From: Bremia lactucae
Lineage: Eukaryota; Oomycota; Peronosporomycetes; Peronosporales; Peronosporaceae
Direction of reading: 5' to 3'
Length of the DNA stretch: 51,495 bases
NCBI RefSeq assembly: GCF_004359215.1
Contig: NC_090612.1
Coordinates: 2,874,730 to 2,926,224 of the forward strand
Notes under the pieces: generated by a model
What the model was told of the DNA's origin: nothing
The model's input: the letters and a program-made list of their open reading frames with translations, nothing else
Database searches by the model: none
Part shown: piece after piece, positions 40,200-50,955 of the stretch
How positions within the stretch are numbered: position 1 is the stretch's first letter
How the letters are laid out: every line of letters starts with the position of its first letter
Translations under genes and position numbers: made by a program

Positions 40200-41140
40200 G
40201 TCGTCAACATTATTTTCCGACATTAGAAAAGCTTTTCAAGAAGATAAGGCTCTTAAAGGGTTGATGGATTGCCTTAGAAATCCATCCCAACAATCCTTAA
40301 AAGGATTTTAAATAGTTTCTCAACAGATCAAAAGACAACTCGCAATGGGTTACTGTATTACACAGCCATTACTGGCGACACACCTCGTGTCGTCATCCCA
40401 ACCCGTAATGATTTGCGTTTACGCATCATGTATGAGTGTCACGATACACCAATTAGTGGTCATCGTGGACATGAGAAGACCTATCTCACGATAAGTTGCG
40501 AGTATTACAAGCCGCGCCAGTATGATTTCATCCGCAAGTAGATGCGGAGTTTATTTACCAATGAAGCCCAGTGCTTCATCCCGTGATCCATTACAACTTC
40601 TGCCTGTTCCCGCAGTGTTGCAGTCTTAATCCATGGACCTCGTCTTCGGATTTCCTGACGACGAACATAAGAACAATGGTGTTCTTGCTTTTGTTGATCG
40701 TTTTAGCAAAATGGTACATCTTGCTGAAGTACCGGAGTCGATCACAGCCAAAGGCTGTGCACGTGTCTTTGTTGACACGATATTTTGACTCTATGGGTGA
40801 CCCCGCGAACTGGTCTCAGATCGAGAGCCTAGAACCACGGCGGAATTGGCAAACTGTGTTTAAATCAATTGGAACACTGTTGAAATGTTAACTTTTGATC
40901 ATCCTTAAGAAGATGGTCAGACGGAGTGGGCAAACCGTATTCTCGAAGAGATTTCTCGCGGATACGTCTATTCTTTTAAGAGTTGGAACGAGCTCTTGCC
41001 GATAATAGAATTTACCATCAACGATTCAGTGCATGCTTCTTCAAGCATACCCCATTTTTGGTAAATGTCTTACGCCACCCACCTTGTTTGGAGGGAATTC
41101 TATTTACGTGGGAAAGAACTCACTCGAGTAAGGACATTTT
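40200..41140 (+). pseudogene. Gypsy-1d integrase
   Basis: The H2C2 region is scattered over frames at about 40390-40540. The core has SMDLVFGFPDDEHKNNGVLA (first Asp, about 40635), FVDRFSKMVHLAEVPESITA, LVSDREPRTTAEL (second Asp, about 40815) and EDGQTEWANRILEEISRGYV (Glu, about 40910), then LLPIIEFTINDSVHASS. In this copy the block is collinear, which shows that the 20897-21260 block of Gypsy-1b is inverted. Confidence 0.85.
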
Positions 41141-41149
41141 AGCTCTTGC

Positions 41150-41760
41150 CGTCACGCATTAGCGGTAAGGTCAATGCGAGGATACGAATGTTGATTTAAT
41201 CAACATTGAAGTTGACAAACTCAGTAATACAATAATGATATTACAGACTTTGACAACGATGCTAAAAGACTCAGCACCGAAAACAATAATATTAATGAGA
41301 ACGATAATACCCTCAATAATGAGGAGATTAATATCTCCGCAGTGCGAGCCGGTCGCACTGAAACAGAAATAAAACCCAGTCAGCAGGTGATTTCCTGTTG
41401 GATAGAAAAGCAGTGGCCCGTTTTGTACAGGATTCCATTGCTGATGCGGTAGACCGATAGAAATAGAACTCTCACAAAAATGGAAGAGCAAAAATACTTT
41501 CATTTAATGTTAATGACCTAGTGGTACTGTCTACTGTAAACCTAAAAAACATGTAGTGACGAATGTAGGCAGTAATAAATTACTACCCAGGTCTATCGGC
41601 CCGTTTCGTGTACTACATCGCCAAGGCAATGTGTACACGATCGAGCTGCCTCTTAGTATGCGTACGCATCCTACGTCTTATGTTCAGCGTCTCCGCCGTA
41701 CCATCAGTACGAGACTTCTTCCGGTTCCGGATTTCACCGGAACAGTCTAGGGCATTCACC
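41150..41760 (+). pseudogene. Gypsy-1d integrase tail
   Basis: It begins with an acidic spacer. It ends VTNVGSNKLLPRSIGPFRVL, HRQGNVYTIELPLSMRTHPT and YVQRLRRTISTRLLPVPD, the SH3-like integrase tail, open from 41556 to 41750. It corresponds to 390-610. It converges with the antisense frame. Confidence 0.83.
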
Positions 41761-42079
41761 AAAGCTTCATGGTTCCGAGCCAAAGCCGTATCTTCTCGGT
41801 ACCGACTCTGATTGTCTTGAATCAGACGATCCACTCATTTTTTCTCCAAGGGAATGATCTTCTGACGAGCTGTCACCATCTCGTTTTGAAGGAACTGATG
41901 TGTCCTCTCGTTCGCCAGTTGATCCGTCGCAACCTGCACACAATTTTAATCTACCAACTGGTCACGAGAAACATTATTAGCCATCACCGCTAACTCGCGG
42001 CGACGGGATCGCTCGTGATCAGAATCCTTTCTCAAAAAATAAAGGGCGTGATCCGAATCATGATGTTGATTCGGGTTCG

Positions 42080-43424
42080 TCAAACGAGGCGAACCCGACC
42101 CCCCCCCTCCACATCCATTGACGGATTCGAGTGGTGAGAAGCATTTTCTTGTTGAAAGCTTTTCGAACCACCCAGAGGTAAATAGAGTTCGAACGAGATA
42201 TCTCGTTCGTTGGCGAGGGTATCCACCCTCACATGATAGCTAGGAGCCTCGTTCCCAATTGATGTTGGACGTTCCAGGTTTCGTCTTGCAGTACGAACAG
42301 CCCCATCCTCCTTGACAGAAGGTCCATCGGAGAACGAGCGCTTTCCGCGCTCGTAATAGGATTGGAGGTTCTCAATCCCTTCACGCATCTCGTAAGAGAT
42401 GAGCGTTCTCCAATGAAGATCTTTAAGAAATATGCTTTCTTTTGGGGCATGACCTGCACCCTTAAAACAGCAGGAGCATGGGTCCCCCCACGAGAGGCAA
42501 GGAATCCCTGTCTCCTAAGACAAACAGTACAGCTTATATCATGCACCGACTACGGTCTGTTTCTCGAACCGCTCACGGAAAGCATTTAGCTTGTCAAGCC
42601 AGACCTCACGGCCTATTTTTGTACATGCTGTATAAAAGCTGTCGAAGTTTAGCGCAAAGGTTTGACATCCTTTGTCAGCTTAGAGGAGTACCACCGATGC
42701 CGGAAAAGGCATCGGTGAGGAATTTCGTCTCATCCTCACCGGGCATGTGAAACCTGGATGAGTTGAATAGCGGAATATGACATCGATCGTTGTTCATACA
42801 GACCAACGAATGAGGTTTCTCCTAGAGGGCAACCAAGGCCGATTTTCAGGAGCGAACCGCAACGTATTGCGATCCCTCTCGTGTTGGCTCATGTTAACGT
42901 CAACGTTAACTTAGCCCTTGGAGCGATCTCTAGAATCACTCCCTTCCTGGTGATGCAAACTATCACCACCAGCAGCACTCTTCCCCTCGCGACCACTTAA
43001 TTTTCTGGGTGACGCATGCTAACGTTACCAGAGTGGTCATCGCTCACGGAGTCATCGGATGATGACTCCTCACCAAAGAGGTTCGACGAGTCGAATAACC
43101 TCGTCATCACCCCTCTAGTTGTCACGTTAGAACCTGAAGGCTTAACGGACTCGGCCCCGGGTGATCCAGCGGCCTTTACAGTAGACACTGAGTCCGGCGA
43201 TGCCGGTGACTTGGTCCACTCACCTACAGTCGGTGTAGCAGATGACTTGTCATCGTCACCTCCAATGGGAGTAGGTGACGTATTCCCCGCAGTAGACGTA
43301 TTAGCGTCCATTGATAAATTTCATTACCAACAGCTGCACTGTACCGTGCAGCTGTCAGCTTTGCGGCCTCACGGGCCACGCGCACAGACTTATTAGTCGC
43401 CATGTTGATTTCGGTCAAAATCAA
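42080..43424 (-). pseudogene. Antisense frame of Gypsy-1d
   Basis: Starts at about 43400 with TNKSVRVAREAAKLTAARYS, about 150 bp inside the 3' LTR. Then a Ser/Asp/Pro-rich acidic region (43311-42997), LRFAPENRPWLPSRRN (about 42865), KFLTDAFSGIGG (about 42720), KIGREVWLDKLNAFRERFEK (about 42600), YKLYCLS and TGIPCLSWGDPCSCC (about 42530-42470), ISYEMREGIENLQSYYERGK and SFSDGPS (about 42395-42320), and IGNEAPSYHVRVD (about 42260). Order and motifs match the antisense protein of Gypsy-1a although the DNA is well diverged. Stops are few and scattered. Confidence 0.72.
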
Positions 43425-43549
43425 TTTATGAAAATAAAATCGGAATTATTGTTAAAATCAACATACAAAAATTAAAGGGAAAGACATAATAGTATATCGT
43501 TTCACCCTACATCAGTCACTATGGTGACTGTTGGTTAAGTGGTGGTGAG

Positions 43550-44061
43550 TGTAACGGGGTCCCGTTACACAAGTATTATATCCTATAGGAGGAATAGGAA
43601 ATAATATTTCCTATGAGAGGAAATAAATGAAGAAGTTTAAAATTATTATCTTTATTAATTTTGACTTCAATAGTTCCATTAATACCAAATTTGGTAATAT
43701 TGATGCAATTAGACATTAGTTCTATTGATTGGTTGATTTAAGTTTAAATCAACCCCGCCAATCGGTTTAAGACACGATTGTGCGGTGCGCAAGAAGGTGC
43801 CATACCTTGTTACTTATTAATATAATAGGTTCAGTAGTAAGTAGAAGATCGTTTCGTAGGAATGTGAATAGATTAATACAGTCTTACCTTTTCTCTATTC
43901 TAAGGCCTTAGTCTAGACCTTTACTCTGAAGACCCTTAGCTTCTTAAGAAATCGTCCTCGGTACCTTTGTGTACGTGAAGCTTCGAGGCACCTATCCTAC
44001 ACTGTAATCAGTGTATGATTAACTAGTACTGGTCAGCACTAGTGAAATGTGCCTTGTTACA
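43550..44061 (+). repeat. 3' LTR of Gypsy-1d
   Basis: 512 bp, TGTAACGGGGTCCCGTTACA at the start and GTGCCTTGTTACA at the end. A G-rich tract (GTGGTGAG) precedes it. Its interior is the best reference for the inverted LTR at 18200-18545. Confidence 0.85.
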
Positions 44062-44220
44062 CAAAAAAACCTTGGGAAAACGAGCGCTTCGTGAGCTCGT
44101 AAAAGAATTGTAAGCTATCAATCCCTTCGCGCTTCTCAGAAGAGATGCACGTCCTCCAGTGAGAGTCTCTAAGGGAGTACGCAATTCTAGGGGCATGGGC
44201 TTCACCCTAAAGCAGCAGGA
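44062..44220 (-). pseudogene. Antisense-frame fragment from a second Gypsy-1 copy
   Basis: On minus, the sequence matches 42320-42480 (the MREGIENLQSYYERGKRSF region and the CCTGCTGCTTTAGGGTG stretch). It begins directly at the LTR end of Gypsy-1d, so it is the outer element that received it. Confidence 0.65.
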
Positions 44221-45005
44221 GACGCGGGAAGTGCGACGTCTTTAGACGTGCTACATGTGAGTGCTTACTTACTCGCTTTCCTACCGAGCTTAAATATAGC
44301 CATGACGGAGGCTATGGACGTTTTCGTTTATTTAATCCAGAAAAGGAGATTTCCTTCCTCTTTGCCCTCATATGTGTTAACACTGACAGCAAGAGGGCGA
44401 GCCTTAGGCTCCGGATCAGGTACAGGATTGTACCGAGTTCCGCTAAGTGATCCTTTGCTGCCCGATAAGAGAGGATTCATATTAAGTCTTTAGGCCTTGC
44501 ATCAAGAACATCTGGGCCTGGGAAAGGTTGTGATCTATGTGATCGAGCCCATACAAAGTTCTGAGCTTCTTATATGCTACTCGTTTCGCTTTGAAAGTTT
44601 GGGGAAGATATCCATGCCAGAAGAGGCTAAATTTAATTAATTATCAAGTGTAAATTGCCTGCGAGTGCTTCCAGGTGTAGCGAAGCTACTTCGCTCCTCT
44701 ATACTTAAAGAGTCGCTTAGTTCTATAGTCTTAAGAAGTTTAACAACTTCGTAAGTCGTACAAGCTCGTATAACTTAATGAATCCTAGTTCAAGGGACCA
44801 ATGGTTCGTAGACCTGAGCGATATCTATGCTTGCGAGTGTGTACATGCGGCTTTGTACTATCACAGATCATTGGCAAGCCTTAGTAACGCATTTGACGGT
44901 TTTAGATCAAACGGGGAACTGAACTATATTTAATATTACGACCTTACTCTAATTTCATTTAAATATAATTTTGGCCTCCAGATCTTTATCTGAGCAATTT
45001 TGTCA
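44220..45005 (-). mobile_element. Gypsy-2b 5' end: LTR and gag start
   Basis: On minus, an LTR diverged from that of Gypsy-2a runs from about 45005 to 44674, ending GAAGCTACACC-like against GAGGTAGCTCCGCTACA (shared blocks include GGTTCGTAGA, TCCTAGTTCAAGGG and TTTAACAACT). After a leader, gag reads [20 protein letters not shown] and NLLFWIK at about 44400-44330, then SVMAIFKLG. This is the N-terminal gag part missing from Gypsy-2a. It is cut off at about 44220. Confidence 0.65.
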
Positions 45006-45009
45006 TAAA

Positions 45010-45628
45010 ACGGTGGGTTAAGACGAGAGAGATCAGATATTAATCTCCAAGATGTTCCATTCCTCGGACTATATTGATGAGGAGTCATCTTGTAATGACT
45101 CCGATCTAAAGAGCCCCCGTACCGGGAATGCTAAAATGTACCACCAGGAACGAAGGATTGTAAAGATCACTTCAACAGAATGTTAGTCTGCAACTTAGCA
45201 TTAACCAAAGGAACGGAGACCGCAATTCGTTGCGGTTCGCTCCCGAAAAGAGTCTTGGTTGCCTGCAAAGGGCAACTTGGTTCGTTGGTCTGCTATGACC
45301 AACGAACGGTATATGACCAACGAGCGGTATAAGATCCCGTCGTCACTCATCCAGACTTCACAGTTTGGTGACAACAAAAACGAATTCTTCATCGATGCGT
45401 TTTTGGCATCGATGTTACACTTGGACGCGTGCTAAGGATGCAACTCCTTTTAGTTTTACGCTTCGGGAGCATTCATACAGAATGTGCAAATCGTAGGCTG
45501 CGAGACCTAGTTTGACAAACTGGTTATGGCATGTGACAGGATTGAAAACAGGTACTTAGTTGGTGCACCCTATAAGTTGCACCGCTCGTCCAAGTAGGCA
45601 GGTTTACCTTGCCTCTCGTGGGGTGTGA
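45010..45628 (+). pseudogene. Antisense-frame fragment (plus strand)
   Basis: Reads FVAVRSRKESWLPAKGNLVRW (in a shifted frame LRFAPEK), NEFFIDAFLASML (about 45380), then WFDKLVMACDRIENRYLVGA-type sequence, PYKLHRSS and AGLPCLSWG (45568-45625). These align with the antisense proteins of Gypsy-1a and 1d, here on the plus strand, so it derives from a minus-oriented element. It passes into a gag fragment at about 45630. Confidence 0.65.
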
Positions 45629-45629
45629 T

Positions 45630-46325
45630 TTGCCAAAACATCATCTGACTAGCATGTTTGTCCCATCTAATCAGATTTCTCGCACACGATCACGATATTT
45701 AGCGGCTCGTCAGGGTAGACCGATCCTAGGAGACTACGCCCAGGAGTTAAGAGCTCTTTTTGCCGCTATACATCAAGGCCGAGGGCAAGAAGTGGTTAAA
45801 TTATTCGTTCATAATGGAAGACCTTAATGCGGGGGTTGCCCAAACGGAATTGTACCAATCTCATCCCGTTACTTTAGAAGCGGCAATTGCCATGGGGTTA
45901 CGCGCTGAGTTCGACTTTAAGTCCTCTCGCGTTGGTACGCAGAAATATTGGAAAGCCCGTCGAGCGCATCAGATTTGTCTATTAGTAAGGAGAAGAAAAG
46001 CTGTGGAATAGCATTCAAACATCGTAGATGTTATATGCGAGAAAGCACTAAGCACTTGCGCCCGGCTTGTCCGTTGCGCAATTCGCGCAAAGCTCGAAGC
46101 ATCAATCCCACCTTATACCAGAAAGCTGTACGGTGCGGGAAACGCCGAGTGGGGCCGGGCGGTCTACTGGGGAAGAACTAGGGTCGGTAAACCATTAGGA
46201 GGAGAGGATAAACAGGGCTTAGTTACAAAGACCTCTGTGCTTAATGGTATGGGACGTGAATGCAAGCCCGGCTTGTTTGTCACTAAGTCAACTTTAAGGC
46301 TTTGACAAGACATGGTGAATTTTCG
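45630..46325 (+). pseudogene. Gypsy-2-like gag fragment up to the protease start
   Basis: LTSMFVPSNQISRTRSRYLA, RQGRPILGDYAQELRALFAA (45640-45775), then ATLEAAIAMGLRAEFDFKSS-like sequence (about 45870), and a zinc knuckle in a broken frame, RRCYMRESTKHLRPACPL, where the second Cys is replaced by Arg (about 46023-46075). It ends at the gag-protease junction (46300-46325). Homologous to 8880-9620 of Gypsy-2a. Confidence 0.78.
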
Positions 46326-46760
46326 GGTATCCTCTCCACTGGACGAGGATTTGATGCTTCTTCCTCACGGAGCGGTGGGCAAGCAAACTTTTAGCAAGGA
46401 AGCGTTGATTCCCATCCGCATCCAATCAGTGCAGGCGGCGCTCGATAGGAGTGGCGATTTTGCCCACATAATCGCTGCTGCCTTTCCCGCGATCGTTCAG
46501 TTGCAGGCATTAAGCGCTGCTGAACGACGCATTGGGGATTTCGAGGGTCAAGTCTTGCTACTGACCTCGGCTTCATGATGCTCGCGCGAAAAATCGTCAG
46601 GGTTACGAACGCTTGAAACTTCGGCTGGACATCTTTAAGAAGTTAATGCTGAGGAACCGTATTACGCGCGTGGTATCTCTCGCTCTCCGAGTCCGTTACG
46701 TTCTCATGGGAAGAGAAGGTCGGAGGCAAGTCTTTCGCCTTCCTCATTTCCCCCATCTGT
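46326..46760 (+). pseudogene. Antisense frame of Gypsy-3b
   Basis: Plus-strand frame opposite the pol of Gypsy-3b. The first part (VQAALDRSGDFAHIIAAAFP and QLQALSAAERRIGDFEGQ, 46420-46560) is helical and unlike other copies. After a stop it reads NRQGYERLKLRLDIFKKLM (46590-46645), shared with Gypsy-3a (RQGYERLKTRLDLFERKM). In the next frame it then reads YYARGISRSPSPLRSHGKRR with SEASLSPS, an Arg/Ser-rich end. Its C-terminus overlaps the last codons of the minus-strand pol. Confidence 0.5.
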
Positions 46761-47557
46761 TTAATACTGAACCCATGGTCGGTGTCACCAACAGTCTCCT
46801 TAGACTGATGGGAATATGTGACCTCATCTGGGTCCACATACCGTTTGAGACGACCCACGTAAAAGACGGGGTGCATCTTCATATATGGCGGGAGGGTGAG
46901 CCTATAATTTAGGTCTTTGACCTTCTCGACCACAGTAAATGGCCCAATGTAACGTAGCAATAATTTTAAGTACCCCCAGGTAGTACAAAAATTGCGATTT
47001 TAGGTAGAGTAACAGTACTTAACAGTACTTTATGTCGAACACTTAAGCATTCATTATTTTTGCGACCATTTCAGTCAGCATTCTTTTGTTTATCTTGTGC
47101 GCTTGCCGTTGCGCCACGGTCACGGACTTTTCGTGGGATGGCTAATCGCTCATCCACAAAGTGTTAAGCCTCGCTCAGGCTTTTAGCATTCAACTCGCCT
47201 ATGACATCGCCGGAATCGTTCGTAGGACGTAGTTGTAAGCAACGAAACATCGCTATTGTGTGAGAGCACATGCATTCCTTGCCGTGACTACATACTGACC
47301 ACTGCCAACCCGGCAGGGTCACTAAGGCAAGTTTCGTCGTTGAGATGATACCCTCGCGGGTCATCGTCATATTGACGAAGCTATGTCCCTCTTTCGCACC
47401 GAGCGTAGTGAGGGGCCCTCCCCCACTAAAACTCGGGCGCGCACAAACGAGACTGGCATCCGAGGATGGAGCAGTCCGTTTATAGAAAACGATGTCTCAC
47501 CGTACTGGCGTGGACACTGTTATTTTTAGCGAGCTCCACAAAGTACAATTGCTTGCT
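46643..47557 (-). pseudogene. Gypsy-3b integrase tail
   Basis: An eroded stretch (47557-46970) with remnants such as ERLAIPRKVR and HKVLLSTVTLPK is followed by 105 open codons from 46960. They contain YIGPFTVVEKVKDLNYRLTL and MKMHPVFYVGRLKRYVDPDE, then a charged end. Its 3' part overlaps the antisense frame on the plus strand. Confidence 0.82.
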
Positions 47558-48178
47558 CTAATCTTTGGGAGTTGCTATAGTGCGTAAGACATCCGCCACG
47601 ATCCGATTGGCACGTTCTGTTTGGCCATCGGTCTGGGGATGATCTGCGGTCGACATGTGGAGCTTGCTACCTAGCAGCTCGAACACATGACGCCAAAACC
47701 CAGACGTAAAACGTGGACCCCGGTCCGATACTATGGACTCGGGCATCCCGTGTAGTCGGTAAACATGATCCAGGAACAAGAGAGCTGCCTCCTTGCCTGT
47801 GATCGATGTCTTACATGGTGCTAAATGCACCATCTTGCTCAGTCTGTCTACAAAGACGACTAGCCCTGTCCGACCCTTATGATCAGGCGGCATGCTAAAC
47901 ATGAAGTCCAGACTTACCGACATCCAACAATTCGTTGGAATCGGTAGCGGCTTTAATGGCGCACTGCTGGACGGTGCAGGCTTTACGTGCTGACACTGTT
48001 CGCAGAAGCTAATATAGTTGGCCACCTGTGGCCACCAAAATTCCTCTGACACGTTTAGAAATGTCTTTACACGGCCCAGATGACCACTCGGTGGTGCATC
48101 ATGGAGCTCATGGAGGATCATCAGCTTGAGATCTGTGTCGTAAGGCACATTTATTCTCAAGGTGACAGCTGATACCAT
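47558..48178 (-). pseudogene. Gypsy-3b integrase, 206 open codons
   Basis: H2C2 region: HELHDAPPSGHLGRVKTFLN and CEQCQHVKPAP. Core: SVSLDFMFSMPPDHKGRTGL (first Asp), VFVDRLSKMVHLAPCKTSIT, ESIVSDRGPRFTSGFWRHVF (second Asp, with Gly where DRDPRF is usual) and STADHPQTDGQTERANRIVA (Glu). Complete domain in one frame, ending near ATPKD. The tail (46960-46643: RYIGPFTVVEKVKDLNYRLT, FYVGRLKRYVDPDEV) follows after an eroded stretch. Confidence 0.9.
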
Positions 48179-48626
48179 AACAGGCGATCGCTGAGGCTAA
48201 AGCAATTTAGCTTAGCCTTCAGGTAAGACGGAAGGGGTACCTTTCGTCCACCGAAGTGAATAAACAGCAGGCGACAATGTTCGTCAGGACTATAGCTCTC
48301 TTGTATGTCAGAGGCTAACGAGCTCGTTACGTGGTAGGCCTTAATGGCTGCCAATATTGATGGCTCAGATTGTCCTTTAGCACTAGACACACTTTTCTGG
48401 TGTCTTACCTCGAAATCTGATCTGGGCGACAACGCGTCAGCCAAGACATTCGACTTACTGGGCTTGTATTCAACTTTAAAATTAAATTCAGAGAAGAATG
48501 TAAGCCATCTTGCCAGTTTTAGCGAGAGGTGCGGTGAGTTATTGCGGTCCGCAATGATGCGTGATCCGTATAAACTACAAATGGTTCGGTGCGCAATAGG
48601 TGCACTCGAAACTTAACAAGAGCATA

Positions 48627-49355
48627 CTATATTGCAAGTAACTCCGTGTCATTCACAGAGTTATTCAGTCCCGCGGCTTTTAAAAGCCGGGACTGATAAG
48701 AAATGACACGGTCAACGCCGTCGTCATCCTTCTGCATGAGCGCGCTGCCGATTGCAAAATTACTTGCATCGCAGACGACGCTAAAGGGCTTATCCGCGTC
48801 TGGCAATGCCAAGACCGGTGCCTCTACAAGAGATTGCTTCACTGATGTGAACGCATCTTCTTGTTCTTTTAACCAAACCCATTCTGTGTCCTTTTTAAGG
48901 AGATCAGATAATGGTTTAGTTTGCTCCGCATAATTCTTGCTATACTTATGCAAGTAATTAGCGAGCCCTAGGAATTGGCGCAAATCCTTCACATGCCGTG
49001 GGATTGGCCATTCCTTTACTGATTTTACCTTGTCTGGGTCTGCTCGTACACCATGTGTACCAACGATGCAGCCCAGTACAGGTATCTCAGGGACCCCTAT
49101 GACGCACTTTTGCAAGTTGACGTACAATTGGGCGTCCTTCAAAGTCTGCAACACAGCGTCTAAATGACGCTTGTGCGACTCTATTGTGCTCAGCCCGTCT
49201 TCGGCCCTACTATGCACGATTACATCGTCAAAGTAATGGAGCGCGTAGGCACGGAGCTGACGCATCACGTGAGCCACCACTCGGTTGAATGTCGCTGGCG
49301 CGTTTTTCAAAGAATGTCTTTTTACGGCCCAGATGCCCACTAGATGGCGCACCAT
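48627..49355 (-). pseudogene. Gypsy-3b RT and RNase H, 242 open codons
   Basis: NAPATFNRVVAHVMRQLRAY, catalytic LHYFDDVIVHSRAEDG (about 49235), VNLQKCVIGVPEIPVLGCIV, GTHGVRADPDKVKSVKEWPI, FLGLANYLHKYSKNYAEQTK and RNase H ALPDADKPFSVVCDASNFAI (about 48780) in one frame. The frame breaks near 48630 after DTELLAI. The remainder of RNase H (48450-48230) continues with ADALSPRSDFEVRHQKSV. Palm and RNase H residues are intact in what remains. Confidence 0.9.
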
Positions 49356-50404
49356 GGAGCTCGTGAAGGATCATCAGCTTGAGATCTGTGTCATGAGGCA
49401 CATAGATTCTCTTGATGCTATAACAGTTCATTGCTGTAGCTAAAGCGATTCAGCTTAGATTTCAGGTGCGTCCGAAGGGTAACCTTTCGTCCACCGAAGT
49501 GATCCAACATCAGGCGACAATGTACGTCCTAATGTAGCTCTCCTTTAGTTCAGAGGCTAATGAGCTCGTCACGTGGTATGCCTTCAGGGCTACCAACGTT
49601 GACGGCTGAAATTGTACTTTAGCACTAGACACACTTTCCTGGTGTCTTACCTCGAAGTCTGGTCTGCGCGATAAGGCGTCAGCCAAGACGTTCGACTAAC
49701 CCGGCTTGTATCTAACTTTAAAATTAAATTTAGAGAAGATTGTAAGCCACCTTGCCATTCTAGGCGAGAGGTGCGGTGAGTTTATTGCGGTCCGCAGTGA
49801 TGCGCGATCCGTATGAACCACAAGCCCAATAGGTGCACACGAAACTTGACAAGAGCATACTTGATTGAAAGTAGCTCGTTGTCATGCAAGAAGTAGTTCA
49901 GTTCCGCGGTTTTCAAAAGCCGGGGTTGATAGGAAATGACACGGTCAACGCCGTCGTCATCCTTCTGCATGAGTGCGCTACCGAGCCCTTGGGACAGGCA
50001 TCACGAGCCACTCCCAAAGCATACCACTTGGGGTGCTTACAGCTGTTTTGGCTACATCGGACTCTCTCATGAGTAACCTGATAGTAGCCATCTTTTAAAT
50101 CCAACGCGGAAAAGATAGTTGACTTTTCCATGGTTCAACAAAACATCTCTCCGCGGGGTTGGTGTTTGAGCCGGTATGGTCGTCATGTTCAGCTTTTTGT
50201 AAGCATGAATCACACGCCATCCATCTGTGGCCTTACGCACACAAAAGGTCGGGCTGAGGCGATTTTTGCTCTCACGCACATGTCCCGCGTTGGCTCTCTT
50301 GTCGAAGAACTCATCGATGTAATCGACTTGTTCATTCGGCAACGGCCATTGCCTGGTCGCACAATACTTGGTGCCAGGTTCGAGGTCTATTTCGTGCCCG
50401 ATGC

Positions 50405-50955
50405 CTCAATCTGCTGGTAATCGGCACAGTGCCTAGAGCCTGGTGCGGTTGGAAGGGGTGCGTTAGCCAGGAGAGCAACGGCACCCACTTCCCAGACAGA
50501 GGTCGTGGTGACTCGAAGAACGCGTACCCGACAGATTAGGACGATCAAAGGCACGTCTAAAAGAGTGAAGTTTGGATCAGTTCCCAATAAAGAGGACGGG
50601 CCTTCAAACGAGGTGTTCGAGGCCGTCAAAGACGAAATTGCGGAGGCATCCTCAGTTGAGGTGCTCCAGCAAGTCTTTAAATCTGCCAAGGAGATAGTAA
50701 ATCTCCCGGAAATGTCATGGGGTCTGTTCCTTGCCGAATTAAAGAAAGGAAACATTCACGAAATAGTCAAACCGGTTCAAAAAGAGAAATTGGTGGACTG
50801 TTGCTCGTCGTCCACAATGGACGAGAGCGTCCTAGAAATGGACAAAAATAAACGGTTCGCTGCTCAAGGCTGAGATGCCTTGAGATGCAGTCCGCCTTTG
50901 AATTTCTGTGGAAACATCGCGATGTGTTCCCAGATCAGTACCGAGCCGCCTTATA
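50405..50955 (+). pseudogene. Pre-RT spacer of Gypsy-3c, inverted relative to its element
   Basis: On plus: TRRTRTRQIRTIKGTSKRVK, EVFEAVKDEIAEASSVEVLQ, LPEMSWGLFLAELKKGNIHE, CCSSSTMDESVLEMDKNKR (50505-50870) and KHRDVFPDQYRAALY (about 50905-50955). This spacer belongs between protease and RT, both of which lie on the minus strand around it, so the block has been flipped. It is open for 122 codons. Confidence 0.85.

Larger units (their letters stand above)
37310..44061 (+). mobile_element. Gypsy-1d, 5'-truncated LTR retrotransposon
   Basis: The longest Gypsy-1 copy. It has gag end and protease, spacer, RT, RNase H, integrase, integrase tail, antisense frame and a full 3' LTR. The 5' LTR and most of gag are missing at 37310. 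Frames are broken throughout and the RT catalytic box is changed. Beyond its 3' LTR (44062) lies a second antisense-frame fragment, so the element landed inside another Gypsy-1 copy. Confidence 0.87.
46640..49320 (-). mobile_element. Gypsy-3b pol, best preserved Gypsy segment
   Basis: From 49320 down: RT from LKNAPATFNRVV, RNase H, H2C2 and integrase, and tail. It starts abruptly in RT, joined to Gypsy-3c at a short microhomology (AAGACATTCTTTGAAAAACG), so the two are arranged in tandem with the 5' part of 3b missing. Two long stretches are still open. Confidence 0.85.

Noticed and set aside
43016..43396. A 126-codon plus-strand frame inside the Gypsy-1d antisense zone
   Set aside because: It is the complement of the Ser/Asp-rich part of the antisense frame. 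The minus-strand reading has motif support in other copies; this one has none.
48344..48616. A 90-codon plus-strand frame over Gypsy-3b RNase H
   Set aside because: It is antisense to clear RNase H codons and has no counterpart in the parallel Gypsy-3c copy.
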